Positions 7,289 to 14,346 of a stretch of 23,426 nucleotides of DNA are shown here, piece after piece (positions within the stretch are counted from its first letter, which is position 1; each line of letters starts with the position of its first letter). The stretch is taken from assembly GCA_051883095.1 (NCBI GenBank), contig JBJETB010000099.1, positions 1-23,426 of the forward strand. The letters are read 5' to 3'. This stretch comes from SUG1106 sp051883095 (GTDB taxonomy: Bacteria > Bacillota > Clostridia > Peptostreptococcales > Anaerovoracaceae). The position numbers and the translations under genes were made by a program. Under the pieces are notes generated by a model. The model saw only the letters and a program-made list of their open reading frames with translations, did no database searches and was not told where the DNA came from.

Positions 7289-8203
7289 TTATTCCTTTCC
7301 GTCTACAGCATATACCACAGAGAATCCGTCGCCAAATCTTTCGTTAAGCATACGGCCTTCTTCCAGGTACTGATGTCCCAGGTTTACTTCCCCGCTTTCC
7401 CGGCTTTCTTCACTGATTACAGCCTTCAGCAGGTCCGCCGCTTCCTTCAGTCTGCCTGCGTATGTAATGAAATCGTTATGTGAGCAATACAGCTTTACGT
7501 CTTCCGGAATTCTCTTGCTCAGCATTTCCATAGTCTGCTGATACTGATAAATATCCGAATGACCGAACTGGTCGCAGGCAAAGTGTGCATACAGCGCTCC
7601 CAGATAGAAGGTGTCACCGGTGAACAGTATCTTTCCGGCTTCATCATAGAGCATTATAGAATCAAAGCTGTGACCCGGAGTATGGATCACTTCAAGCTTT
7701 CTGCCTCCGAGGTCTAAAATCTGTCCGTCCTCCAGGGTGCGGTAGGTGAAGGCCGGGATGTGAAAGGTTTTCGGGTCGAATCCTTCCGGATAGCCATACT
7801 TGAACATTTCCTCATCCATCTGTGCACCTGTATCTGCACTTACCAGACCTGTTTCTGCAACCTTCTTCACATAATTGTCTGTGTAGTTCCAGACAGGCTC
7901 AAAGGTGTGATTGTTTCCGATGTGATCAAAGTGAAAATGGCTGTTGACTGCGATGATTTCTCCGTCATAGAGCTCTCTGATAAGAGGCTCTACAGGAAAG
8001 AATCCCATTCCGGTATCCAGCAGAACTGCTCTCTCTTCACCCATAATCAGATAAAAATTCACTTCCTGGAAATGCTGCGGCTCTGCAAATCCGTAAACAT
8101 TGCCCGGCAGGCGGTATACTTCATACCAGCCATAATCGTTTTTTACCTGCACTCTTTCATATTTTTCATAGTATGGCCTTCTAGGCACATCTTTCCATTC
8201 CAT
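7289..8203 (-). CDS. Metallo-beta-lactamase-fold hydrolase
   Basis: This 304-residue protein has a complete binuclear metal site: HFHFDH (89-94, the HxHxDH motif), H178 in 'HTPGHSFDS', D197 in 'LFTGDTFYLG' and H242 in 'CSHND'. Such a site fits hydrolysis of an ester, thioester, lactone or amide. There is no signal peptide, so it acts in the cytosol. The N-terminal 'GFAEPQHFQEVNFYLIMGEE' stretch is typical of the YcbL/glyoxalase-II-like group, but glutathione chemistry is not expected here and the substrate cannot be named. It is the first gene of a two-gene operon with the M20 enzyme and has a sigma-54 promoter about 60 bases upstream. Divergent transcription from the PAS regulator at 8394 suggests that regulator controls it. 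Confidence 0.88.
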   Translation of the reverse strand: MEWKDVPRRPYYEKYERVQVKNDYGWYEVYRLPGNVYGFAEPQHFQEVNFYLIMGEERAVLLDTGMGFFPVEPLIRELYDGEIIAVNSHFHFDHIGNNHTFEPVWNYTDNYVKKVAETGLVSADTGAQMDEEMFKYGYPEGFDPKTFHIPAFTYRTLEDGQILDLGGRKLEVIHTPGHSFDSIMLYDEAGKILFTGDTFYLGALYAHFACDQFGHSDIYQYQQTMEMLSKRIPEDVKLYCSHNDFITYAGRLKEAADLLKAVISEESRESGEVNLGHQYLEEGRMLNERFGDGFSVVYAVDGKE

Positions 8204-8262
8204 ATCTTGCTGTCTCCCTTTTTGTTTTTATAGTGATATTGTATAAACTGCTATAATTATAA

Positions 8263-8278
8263 TGCAAAATATATGCCA
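8263..8278 (-). promoter_or_regulatory. Sigma-54 (-24/-12) promoter of the MBL-M20 operon
   Basis: The minus-strand sequence TGGCATATATTTTGCA matches TGGCAC-N5-TTGCA with one difference and exact spacing. The predicted start is near 8251, giving a leader of about 48 bases to the ATG at 8203. The divergent gene encodes a sigma-54 activator. It shares the TGGCAT variant with the promoter at 3707-3722. Confidence 0.85.
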
Positions 8279-8329
8279 CCGTCTTCTGTCGTTTTTTTCA
8301 TGGTTTTCTGTCTTTAATGTGTGTAATAC

Positions 8330-8364
8330 TTTACTTTTACGCAAATTTATTTTACAATATTGTA
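8330..8364 (+). promoter_or_regulatory. Promoter of the PAS sigma-54 regulator, with overlapping palindrome
   Basis: TTTACT (8330-8335), a 17-base spacer and TACAAT (8353-8358) form a plausible vegetative promoter with a start near 8365. The -10 is the first half of a perfect 12-bp palindrome, TACAATATTGTA (8353-8364). That palindrome also lies about 100 bases upstream of the divergent sigma-54 start near 8251, so one site could act both as enhancer for the hydrolase operon and as an autorepression site. The dual role is inference. Confidence 0.45.
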
Positions 8365-8393
8365 TCATATTTTTTACATCAGGAGGCATATCT

Positions 8394-9776
8394 ATGTACG
8401 AAACCTTGGCATCCAGCATCTTTACTGCGCAGAATTTCTTCGACGAAATGTCTATTTTCGATACAGACTGTATCTGCAGGTACTGTGAAATAACCAATCC
8501 GGATACCTACAGCTTTACCGCCGATGATATCGTCGGCAAGCACCTCTTCGACATTTTTCCAACATCTAACGCAGAAAACAGCGAGGTCTACCGCACGCTG
8601 CAGACAGGACGCCCTATGGTGTATTTCGAGCAGAATGCCCTGACTTATAAAGGTGACTCTGTCACAGGATTTTCTATCGTCTATCCCCTTTTCCGCAAAG
8701 GCAAGCTGATTGGAGCCGCACTTGCATTAAAGACCATGAGTGATGAATATAAAAAGGAGTTTATCAACGTGCAGGACTATTCCGGCAACCGCAGCCGCGG
8801 TGCGGAATATTACTCCGTAGATGATATCATTACCGCAGACCCTGCTATGAAGAAACTGAAGCAGAAGATTCTGAAAGTGCGTAACATGGATTTTCCTGTC
8901 CTCATCCAGGGCAGTACCGGCACCGGCAAAGAACTGGTGGCTCAGTCTCTCCATTACTCCAGCAGCAGGGCATCCATGCCCTTCATTTCTCTCAACTGTT
9001 CGGCCATTCCGGAAAACCTGCTGGAAAGCACCATTTTCGGCACAGAGAAAGGAAGCTATACCGGTGCTGTCACACGAAAAGGTCTCTTTGAGCTGGCTGA
9101 TAAGGGTACCTTATTTCTCGATGAACTCAATTCTCTGTCCATGCCTCTGCAGGCCAAGCTGCTTAAAGCCGTCGAGTCCAAGTCTTTCCGCCATCTCGGC
9201 GGTCATGACGAAATCCGTGTGGATACCCGGATAATCGCAGCCATAAACGAAGAACCTTTTGATGCGATAAAGAACGGCCGCCTGCGCAGCGACCTGTTTT
9301 ACCGGCTCAACGTCATCCCGTTCCAGCTGCCGGACCTGAAAGACCGTCACGGCGACGTGGAATATCTGACGCGGTACTATATCGAATATTACAACGAAAA
9401 GCTCGATATGCACATAAAGGGTCTGTCCTCGGAGGCAGCCAGCATTTTTGCCTGTCATGACTGGCCCGGAAACGTCCGTGAACTTCGTAACATTCTGGAG
9501 GGAGCCTTTGCCGCAGCAGAAGGTGATTTCATTCTTCCGGAGGATCTTCCATCCTATCTGTACAGCACTCCGGAGCTTACGGCACGCCCTGTGGAACCTT
9601 CACCTGAGTCGGCACCTGACACAAACCTCACCTACAAGCAGCAGATGGAGGCCTTTGAACGGGAACTTCTACGCAATACCCTGGCTTCCTTCCGCACCAA
9701 AACAGAAGCAGCCGAGGCACTGGGCATGACGCGCCAGACCCTCAGCCACCGTCTTACAGCTCTTCACCTGAAATAA
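8394..9776 (+). CDS. PAS-domain sigma-54-dependent activator, RocR-like
   Basis: The start is taken at 8394 because AGGAGG lies 7 bases before it; an in-frame ATG at 8262 would add 44 residues, has no such site and would cover the divergent promoter. The 460-residue protein has a PAS-like sensor (about 18-115), an AAA+ domain with Walker A GSTGTGKE (173-180), sigma-54 contact loop GSYTGA (220-225, in place of the usual GAFTGA), Walker B FLDEL (241-245), the R-finger region at 'RSDLFYRL' (298-305) and 'WPGNVREL' (357-364), a proline-rich linker (about 392-410) and a Fis-type helix-turn-helix (about 430-456). The architecture is that of RocR/AcoR-like metabolite sensors, not two-component regulators. 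It probably activates the divergent hydrolase operon. Its last 23 bases overlap the convergent phosphohexomutase gene. Confidence 0.92.
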   Translation: MYETLASSIFTAQNFFDEMSIFDTDCICRYCEITNPDTYSFTADDIVGKHLFDIFPTSNAENSEVYRTLQTGRPMVYFEQNALTYKGDSVTGFSIVYPLFRKGKLIGAALALKTMSDEYKKEFINVQDYSGNRSRGAEYYSVDDIITADPAMKKLKQKILKVRNMDFPVLIQGSTGTGKELVAQSLHYSSSRASMPFISLNCSAIPENLLESTIFGTEKGSYTGAVTRKGLFELADKGTLFLDELNSLSMPLQAKLLKAVESKSFRHLGGHDEIRVDTRIIAAINEEPFDAIKNGRLRSDLFYRLNVIPFQLPDLKDRHGDVEYLTRYYIEYYNEKLDMHIKGLSSEAASIFACHDWPGNVRELRNILEGAFAAAEGDFILPEDLPSYLYSTPELTARPVEPSPESAPDTNLTYKQQMEAFERELLRNTLASFRTKTEAAEALGMTRQTLSHRLTALHLK

Positions 9777-11286
9777 CATTCGGATACGCCTTAAGGAAAT
9801 CTTCAACTTCCTCAAGTATCTCTGCGCATCCGCCTTCTGTCACCTCAATATTGAGGGGCATAATCGGGTCATGAAGAGACTTCCGAAGAAGGCACCAGCC
9901 GCATAGCCCTTCCCTTCTGAAGTTCAGTCTGACACCCTCGTAGTTGGGTTCGACAACGGATACGCCATCTGCAGCACGGTCAGCTGCCCAGGCTTTGAAG
10001 CCGCTGAGAACTTCCTCCCCGTACTCGCCGAAGTTTTCTCCCGTGATAGGGAATCTGACTTCCAAAGCCTCCTTTGGCTCTCTGAGACTGGCAAGAAGCA
10101 CATCTATACTTTCACCCTGCTTCTTGAGCTGTGCCGCCTTGATTACTATTTTCGTCGCCAGGTATGCGCCGTCATCCAGAAAATAGTTTTCCTTGTAGGC
10201 GGCATGACCTGAAGTTTCTATGGCAAGCTGGCTGTCAATGCCCTCTGCATTAAGTTCTATAGATTTATTGATTACGTTCTTGTATCCGCGTTTGAATCTC
10301 AGATGCTTTAATCCGAGGCACTGCTCCAGATATTCTGTGAGCTCATCGCTGGTGATGCTGTCCGTTACAACCGTGGTTCCCGGGTATTCCCTTGCAATCA
10401 GTGCCGCTGCCATAGCAACGATTCCGTTTCTGCTGATTTCCCTGCCTGTTTTGTCCACAGCGGAGGACCTGTCCACGTCAGTGTCAAAAATCAGTCCTAA
10501 GTCCGCGCCGGATTCAACAACTCTGCTGCATATGGAAGCCATGGCTTCTTTGTTTTCCGGATTAGGTGCATGGTTAGGAAAGCTTCCGTCCGGCTCCAGG
10601 AACTGGCTTGCACTCACATCCGCACCCAATGGTTCCAGTATTTCAGAAGCATAAAATCCGCCGGCACCGTTTCCGGCGTCTACCACTATCTTAAGTCCGC
10701 AAAGAGGCTTCTCTCTGTTTTCGACATTGTCAACCTCTTCAATTATTTTCTTTCTCAGAAAGTCCGAATATGTATCAATCAGGTCAGCCTTCACAAGCTG
10801 TCCACGGTTATTAATGCAGTCATGCTTTCCTTCCCCGTCAGCTTCGGCATAAGCAATAATCGCTGCAATATCCTGTTTGTTGAGACCGCCGTCTTTGTCG
10901 AAATACTTGAAGCCGTTTCTGTTATAAGGCAGGTGGCTGGCGGTTATCATCACTGCTCCGTCGCAGTTGTATTCAGGAAAAACCGTAGACATGAACATTG
11001 CAGGCGTAGACGCCATTCCGCAGTCAAAGACCTTAAGCCCTCCCGAGAGGAAAGCCTCCACTACAGTCTCCCTCAGCATATCTTTTGAAAGCCTGCTGTC
11101 CGTACCAACCGACACTGTCAGCTCACCGGGTTTCTTGCCGGTCTTATCACAAAGCCATCTGATGAATCCTGCAGTCAATGCAGCCGCTTCTGTCTTTCCC
11201 AGATTGACCTTTTCGCCTTCTATTCCCTCAAGGGCCACTCCCCTGATATCACTGCCGTTCTGCAATTTTTTGTAATCTGCTTTCAT
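9754..11286 (-). CDS. Phosphomannomutase / phosphoglucomutase
   Basis: This 510-residue alpha-D-phosphohexomutase shows all four active-site elements. The phospho-serine loop is 'TASHLP' (S117, where most relatives have TASHNP). The metal loop is 'DTDVDR' (268-273). The sugar-binding loop is 'ETSGH' (357-361). A C-terminal phosphate-binding region ('RREGLCGWCLLRKS') completes the site. It interconverts hexose 6-phosphate and 1-phosphate for nucleotide-sugar synthesis; mannose or glucose preference cannot be read. AAAGGAGAG precedes the ATG, and the gene starts 17 bases after the CmpB-type gene, so it is the last member of the nfo operon. No terminator is visible after it, and its 3' end overlaps the PAS regulator on the other strand. 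Confidence 0.93.
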   Translation of the reverse strand: MKADYKKLQNGSDIRGVALEGIEGEKVNLGKTEAAALTAGFIRWLCDKTGKKPGELTVSVGTDSRLSKDMLRETVVEAFLSGGLKVFDCGMASTPAMFMSTVFPEYNCDGAVMITASHLPYNRNGFKYFDKDGGLNKQDIAAIIAYAEADGEGKHDCINNRGQLVKADLIDTYSDFLRKKIIEEVDNVENREKPLCGLKIVVDAGNGAGGFYASEILEPLGADVSASQFLEPDGSFPNHAPNPENKEAMASICSRVVESGADLGLIFDTDVDRSSAVDKTGREISRNGIVAMAAALIAREYPGTTVVTDSITSDELTEYLEQCLGLKHLRFKRGYKNVINKSIELNAEGIDSQLAIETSGHAAYKENYFLDDGAYLATKIVIKAAQLKKQGESIDVLLASLREPKEALEVRFPITGENFGEYGEEVLSGFKAWAADRAADGVSVVEPNYEGVRLNFRREGLCGWCLLRKSLHDPIMPLNIEVTEGGCAEILEEVEDFLKAYPNVISGEEL

Positions 11287-11303
11287 TAATTATTGCTCTC
11301 CTT

Positions 11304-11702
11304 TCATGAAATCAGCTTTACCGTTCCAAAAAACAAAAAACATATAGCGAACCATATACCTGTGAAGGCCGGGCAGATCTGCCCCAGCACATTTCCCGGC
11401 TGGGAGGAGTAATCCCATACATCCCAGCCAAGCCTGAGATTGACCACCACTCCTACGAAAAACTCATAAAATGTGACTATAACTGCCCCAATGGCGGCAG
11501 CCGCAAACAGCGGCATGGTCAGCAGCCATCCGCTGAGATAGTAAAGGGACAGTACGCACGCCCCTCCTGTAAGTACCATGGTCCAGTGTGTGTAACCCCT
11601 GAAGAGGATTTCCATCATGCCGTAGGATGCCGCCCCCAGAGAAAACACAACTAAATCTATCCAGATAGAATTGCTTTCGTTAAAAAAATCTTTAATGCTC
11701 AT
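11304..11702 (-). CDS. CmpB-type putative ABC-transporter-like membrane protein (PF06541 family)
   Basis: This 132-residue protein has about four hydrophobic helices (near residues 15-33, 40-58, 62-85 and 105-130). The conserved signature 'WDYSSQPGNVLGQICPAF' (about residues 96-113) is typical of the Firmicute 'putative ABC transporter type IV' family. The biochemical role of this family is not established to my knowledge, and no ATPase gene is adjacent. The start codon has only a distant Shine-Dalgarno (AAAGGAG, about 25 bases upstream) and lies inside a perfect inverted repeat with the stop codon of the preceding gene. Its translation is therefore probably coupled to that of the oxidoreductase. 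Confidence 0.75.
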   Translation of the reverse strand: MSIKDFFNESNSIWIDLVVFSLGAASYGMMEILFRGYTHWTMVLTGGACVLSLYYLSGWLLTMPLFAAAAIGAVIVTFYEFFVGVVVNLRLGWDVWDYSSQPGNVLGQICPAFTGIWFAICFLFFGTVKLIS

Positions 11703-11717
11703 AAATTTATTATGAGC
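11697..11717 (-). promoter_or_regulatory. Inverted repeat sequestering the CmpB start codon
   Basis: GCTCATAA (11697-11704) and TTATGAGC (11710-11717) are perfect 8-base arms around a 5-base loop. In the minus-strand mRNA the 5' arm contains the oxidoreductase stop and the 3' arm contains the AUG of the next gene. A ribosome ending the upstream gene would melt the stem, a simple coupling device. Function is inferred from structure. Confidence 0.5.
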
Positions 11718-12324
11718 TCTGAATCTCCTTTATAATATCGGTAATTTTAACCTTGGCATCGACCATTATTTTTTCCGTGTCGTTTCCGATAATATCCAGT
11801 CCTTCAGCTGATGCAAAATATGTTTTCGGTATGCCGAAAAGCCTGCAGAGTCCCTGCACGTATTCATATCCGAAATTCATATCCCCTATAGGACTTCCTG
11901 AAGTTGTAATATACATAAGCGAATCCGCACGGCACTGTCCGGCAGGAATTCCTTCTTTGCTATAAATAAACGTAAGTCCCGTGACGGAACATCTTTCAAG
12001 GTAAATCTTTAAAAGTGCCGGGAACTGAAGATCCCAGTAAGGTGCGCCTATTACCACATGGTCTGCGGCTATAATCTTTTTTGCATGGTCAAACATGCTG
12101 TGACCGAAATCTCCCTCTGCCAGCAGGCTGTCCCTCAGAGCCAGTTCACTGCTGTCCAGCGGTCTCAGTCCTTCAATCTCATCAAGGCATACCTCTTCCA
12201 CATCCCAGCTTCTTCCGGCAGCTTTTTCTGCCGCGATAAAGCCATCAAGGTAGAACCTGCTAAGCTCCAGCGTCCTGGACTTTTCTCCTCTGACACATGA
12301 ATTAATAAACAAAAGTTTTTTCAT
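11710..12324 (-). CDS. Flavodoxin-fold NAD(P)H-dependent oxidoreductase
   Basis: This 204-residue protein of the flavodoxin_2 / azoreductase-quinone reductase fold begins 'MKKLLFINSCVRGEKSRTLE', with the FMN-phosphate loop S-x-R-x-x-x-S-x-T-x-E near residues 9-19. It also has 'IGAPYWDLQFPALLKIYLE' (the PxWN/YW-type flavin motif, about 92-110) and 'YITTSGSP' (about 138-145). It should bind FMN and reduce quinones, azo or nitro compounds, or serve as a general electron sink, using NAD(P)H in the cytosol. Nine bases separate it from the buk stop codon, and GAGGA at the end of buk serves as its rather distant ribosome site. The natural substrate is unknown. Confidence 0.83.
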   Translation of the reverse strand: MKKLLFINSCVRGEKSRTLELSRFYLDGFIAAEKAAGRSWDVEEVCLDEIEGLRPLDSSELALRDSLLAEGDFGHSMFDHAKKIIAADHVVIGAPYWDLQFPALLKIYLERCSVTGLTFIYSKEGIPAGQCRADSLMYITTSGSPIGDMNFGYEYVQGLCRLFGIPKTYFASAEGLDIIGNDTEKIMVDAKVKITDIIKEIQSS

Positions 12325-12333
12325 AATCTGTTC

Positions 12334-13407
12334 TTATTCCTCACCGAATGTGTGAGCCTCTTCCTTTCCTTCCAGAATACGCTCTGCGCCTTTGGCCAGG
12401 GCCAGGAGTTCATCCTCTCCCGGCATGATTACAAACTCTCCGACAAATCCGGCATAATCCTTAATCATACCTGTAAGTTTCTTTGAGTGTGCAGCGCCTC
12501 CCGTCAGAATCACCGCGTCAACCTTGCCTTTAAGTGCTACAGCAGTCTGTGCGATACCCTTTGCAACCTGATATGCCATAGCTTCATACACCGCTCCCGC
12601 CCTGGTGTCGCCGTTTTCTATCATCTTTTCAACCTCACGGCAGTCGGTCACGCCCAGATATGAATAAAGTCCTCCTTTGCCGCAGATAATTTTATCGAGC
12701 TGTTCTTTAGTATATTTGCCGGAAAAGCAAAGGTTTGTCCATAGGACAAGCGGTATTCCTCCGGTACGCTCCGGCGACATAGGGCCGTCATCGTATGATA
12801 CGCCGTCTATGATTCTGCCGTCTTTATGAGCAGTGGCCGAAATGCCTCCTCCCATATGGCAGACGACCAGATTCAGATCTTCGTATTTTCTGCCGATGGA
12901 TTCCGCGTAGTTCATCGCCTGTGCTCTGGAATTAAGGACATGATAACACCCGTAGCGTTCCAGCTCAGCGAAGCCTGATATCTTTGCAACCTCACTTAAT
13001 TCGCATCCCATGGTTGAATCGTAAATAAACGAAGGGATGCCCAGCTTCTCCGCTATATCATAGGCAATCAGCGCTCCCAGGCTGGAAGCATGCTGCGGAT
13101 TGTCAGGACTTTTCATGGCTTCGCACAGTGCCTGATTAACCCTGTAGCCACCGCCCTTAAGTCCTATAACCATACCTCCTCTGCCCACAACGGCCTTGAG
13201 GCTGCCCATATCGTATTTTTTCTCCGCGAGAAAAGCCTGAATCAGCTGAGATCTGTATGGCAGCTGCGCTCCGATTGAGCCGTAAGCAAGAATCTTATCA
13301 GGATCATGCGTTACAGTTTCCTCAAAAAGTGGCTTCAGGTCTCTGAATACCCCGATTTTTGTAGTAGTTGAACCTGGATTAATAACCAGAATATCAGTTT
13401 TTTTCAT
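12334..13407 (-). CDS. buk: Butyrate kinase (or branched-chain fatty acid kinase)
   Basis: This 357-residue acetate/butyrate kinase family member opens with the ATP-binding strand 'ILVINPGSTTTKIGV' (6-20). It carries the butyrate-kinase pattern 'AVVGRGGMV', 'VCHMGGGISATAHKDGR' and 'VDAVILTGGAAHSK', with family-typical length. It converts butyryl-phosphate and ADP to butyrate and ATP, or the reverse; isobutyrate or other short acids are also possible. The usual partner phosphotransbutyrylase (ptb) is not in this window. The upstream neighbour is nfo, whose stop codon shares one base with the buk start (TAATG), implying coupled translation. The next gene is an FMN oxidoreductase. The standalone setting means the physiological acid is uncertain. 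Confidence 0.92.
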   Translation of the reverse strand: MKKTDILVINPGSTTTKIGVFRDLKPLFEETVTHDPDKILAYGSIGAQLPYRSQLIQAFLAEKKYDMGSLKAVVGRGGMVIGLKGGGYRVNQALCEAMKSPDNPQHASSLGALIAYDIAEKLGIPSFIYDSTMGCELSEVAKISGFAELERYGCYHVLNSRAQAMNYAESIGRKYEDLNLVVCHMGGGISATAHKDGRIIDGVSYDDGPMSPERTGGIPLVLWTNLCFSGKYTKEQLDKIICGKGGLYSYLGVTDCREVEKMIENGDTRAGAVYEAMAYQVAKGIAQTAVALKGKVDAVILTGGAAHSKKLTGMIKDYAGFVGEFVIMPGEDELLALAKGAERILEGKEEAHTFGEE

Positions 13408-14240
13408 TATTTACTCATCTCCCTAAGCATTTTTATTTCCCTTCCGTAGCCTGCAAGATCGGGCTGCGGTGTTTCCAGAATCATAGGCAATCCATCAAGG
13501 CGCGGATTGTTTATAAATCTGACTATAGCCTCAAGTCCGATCTGGCCCTCACCTATACAGGCATGCCTGTCCTTGTGTGCTCCCCTCGGATTGAGACTGT
13601 CATTAATATGTATCGTTTTTAGGCGATTTAAGCCTATTACGCGGTCAAACTCGTCCAGAACTCCTTCCGGATCCCCTATTATATCATAGCCTGCATCGCT
13701 GACATGACAGGTATCAAGGCAGACACCCATCTTTTCCTTAAGTTCAACTTTATCAATTATAGCTGCCAGCTCTTCGAAGCGGCTTCCTACCTCACTGCCT
13801 TTGCCCGCCATGGTTTCCAGCAGCACCGTGGTTGTCTGCTCAGGTTTCAGAATGCGGTTAAGCAGCTCTGCAATCATCTCGATTCCTCTTTCCTCTCCCT
13901 GTCCTACATGGCTGCCCGGATGGAAGTTATAGTAGTTCCCCGGAGTAAATTCCATGCGCTCCAGATCATCCTTCATGGCCATAAATGCAAAATCTCTTGT
14001 CTTCTGTTCGGCGGAGCACGGATTAAGAGTGTAAGGCGCATGAGCCACTATCTTAACGAATCTGTTTGCTTCTGCAATTTCAAGAAATCTCTTTACATCC
14101 TCCGGATCGATGTCTTTTGCCTTGCCGCCTCTGGGATTTCTGGTAAAAAACTGAAAAGTATCGGCATTTATCTCCAGAGCCTGCCTGCCCATAAACTCAT
14201 AGCCCTTAGACGATGTAAGATGACAGCCTAAATTTAACAT
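13407..14240 (-). CDS. nfo: Endonuclease IV (AP endonuclease)
   Basis: I place the start at 14240 (277 residues, MLNLGCHLTSS...). GGAGG lies eight bases before this ATG, whereas the upstream in-frame ATG at 14255 overlaps that same Shine-Dalgarno and would add five residues. All zinc-site motifs of endonuclease IV are present: 'NFHPGSHVGQG', 'LLETMAGKGSEVG', 'CLDTCHVSDAGYD', 'IHINDSLNPRGAHKDRH' and 'ILETPQPD'. The enzyme cuts DNA 5' to abasic sites in base-excision repair. It is the first gene of the five-gene run down to the phosphohexomutase, divergent from the DUF2804 gene, and its stop overlaps the buk start by one base. Confidence 0.95.
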   Translation of the reverse strand: MLNLGCHLTSSKGYEFMGRQALEINADTFQFFTRNPRGGKAKDIDPEDVKRFLEIAEANRFVKIVAHAPYTLNPCSAEQKTRDFAFMAMKDDLERMEFTPGNYYNFHPGSHVGQGEERGIEMIAELLNRILKPEQTTTVLLETMAGKGSEVGSRFEELAAIIDKVELKEKMGVCLDTCHVSDAGYDIIGDPEGVLDEFDRVIGLNRLKTIHINDSLNPRGAHKDRHACIGEGQIGLEAIVRFINNPRLDGLPMILETPQPDLAGYGREIKMLREMSK

Positions 14241-14264
14241 AATTTTTTCCTCCATTTAATTATC

Positions 14265-14270
14265 ATTATA
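14265..14270 (-). promoter_or_regulatory. Probable -10 element of the nfo operon
   Basis: A perfect TATAAT on the minus strand (complement of 14265-14270) would give a start near 14258, just ahead of the ribosome site. No convincing -35 is visible at 16-18 bases, so the promoter is weak, activator-dependent or misassigned. Confidence 0.35.
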
Positions 14271-14280
14271 CCTTATTTTC

Positions 14281-14309
14281 TTGCATAAATCTCATAAATT
14301 TGTTATCTT
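14281..14309 (+). promoter_or_regulatory. Probable promoter of the DUF2804-HD pair
   Basis: TTGCAT (14281-14286), a 17-base spacer and TATCTT (14304-14309) preceded by TGT form an extended -10 promoter with a start near 14316. GGAGG at 14334-14338 then lies eight bases before the ATG at 14347. Confidence 0.45.
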
Positions 14310-14346
14310 TAAAGTATAAAATTTTAATGACCCGGAGGTTAATATT

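Noticed and set aside
8262..8393. 44-residue N-terminal extension of the PAS regulator
   Set aside because: AGGAGG at 8381-8386 fixes the start at 8394, and the extension would cover the divergent sigma-54 promoter and the regulator's own promoter.
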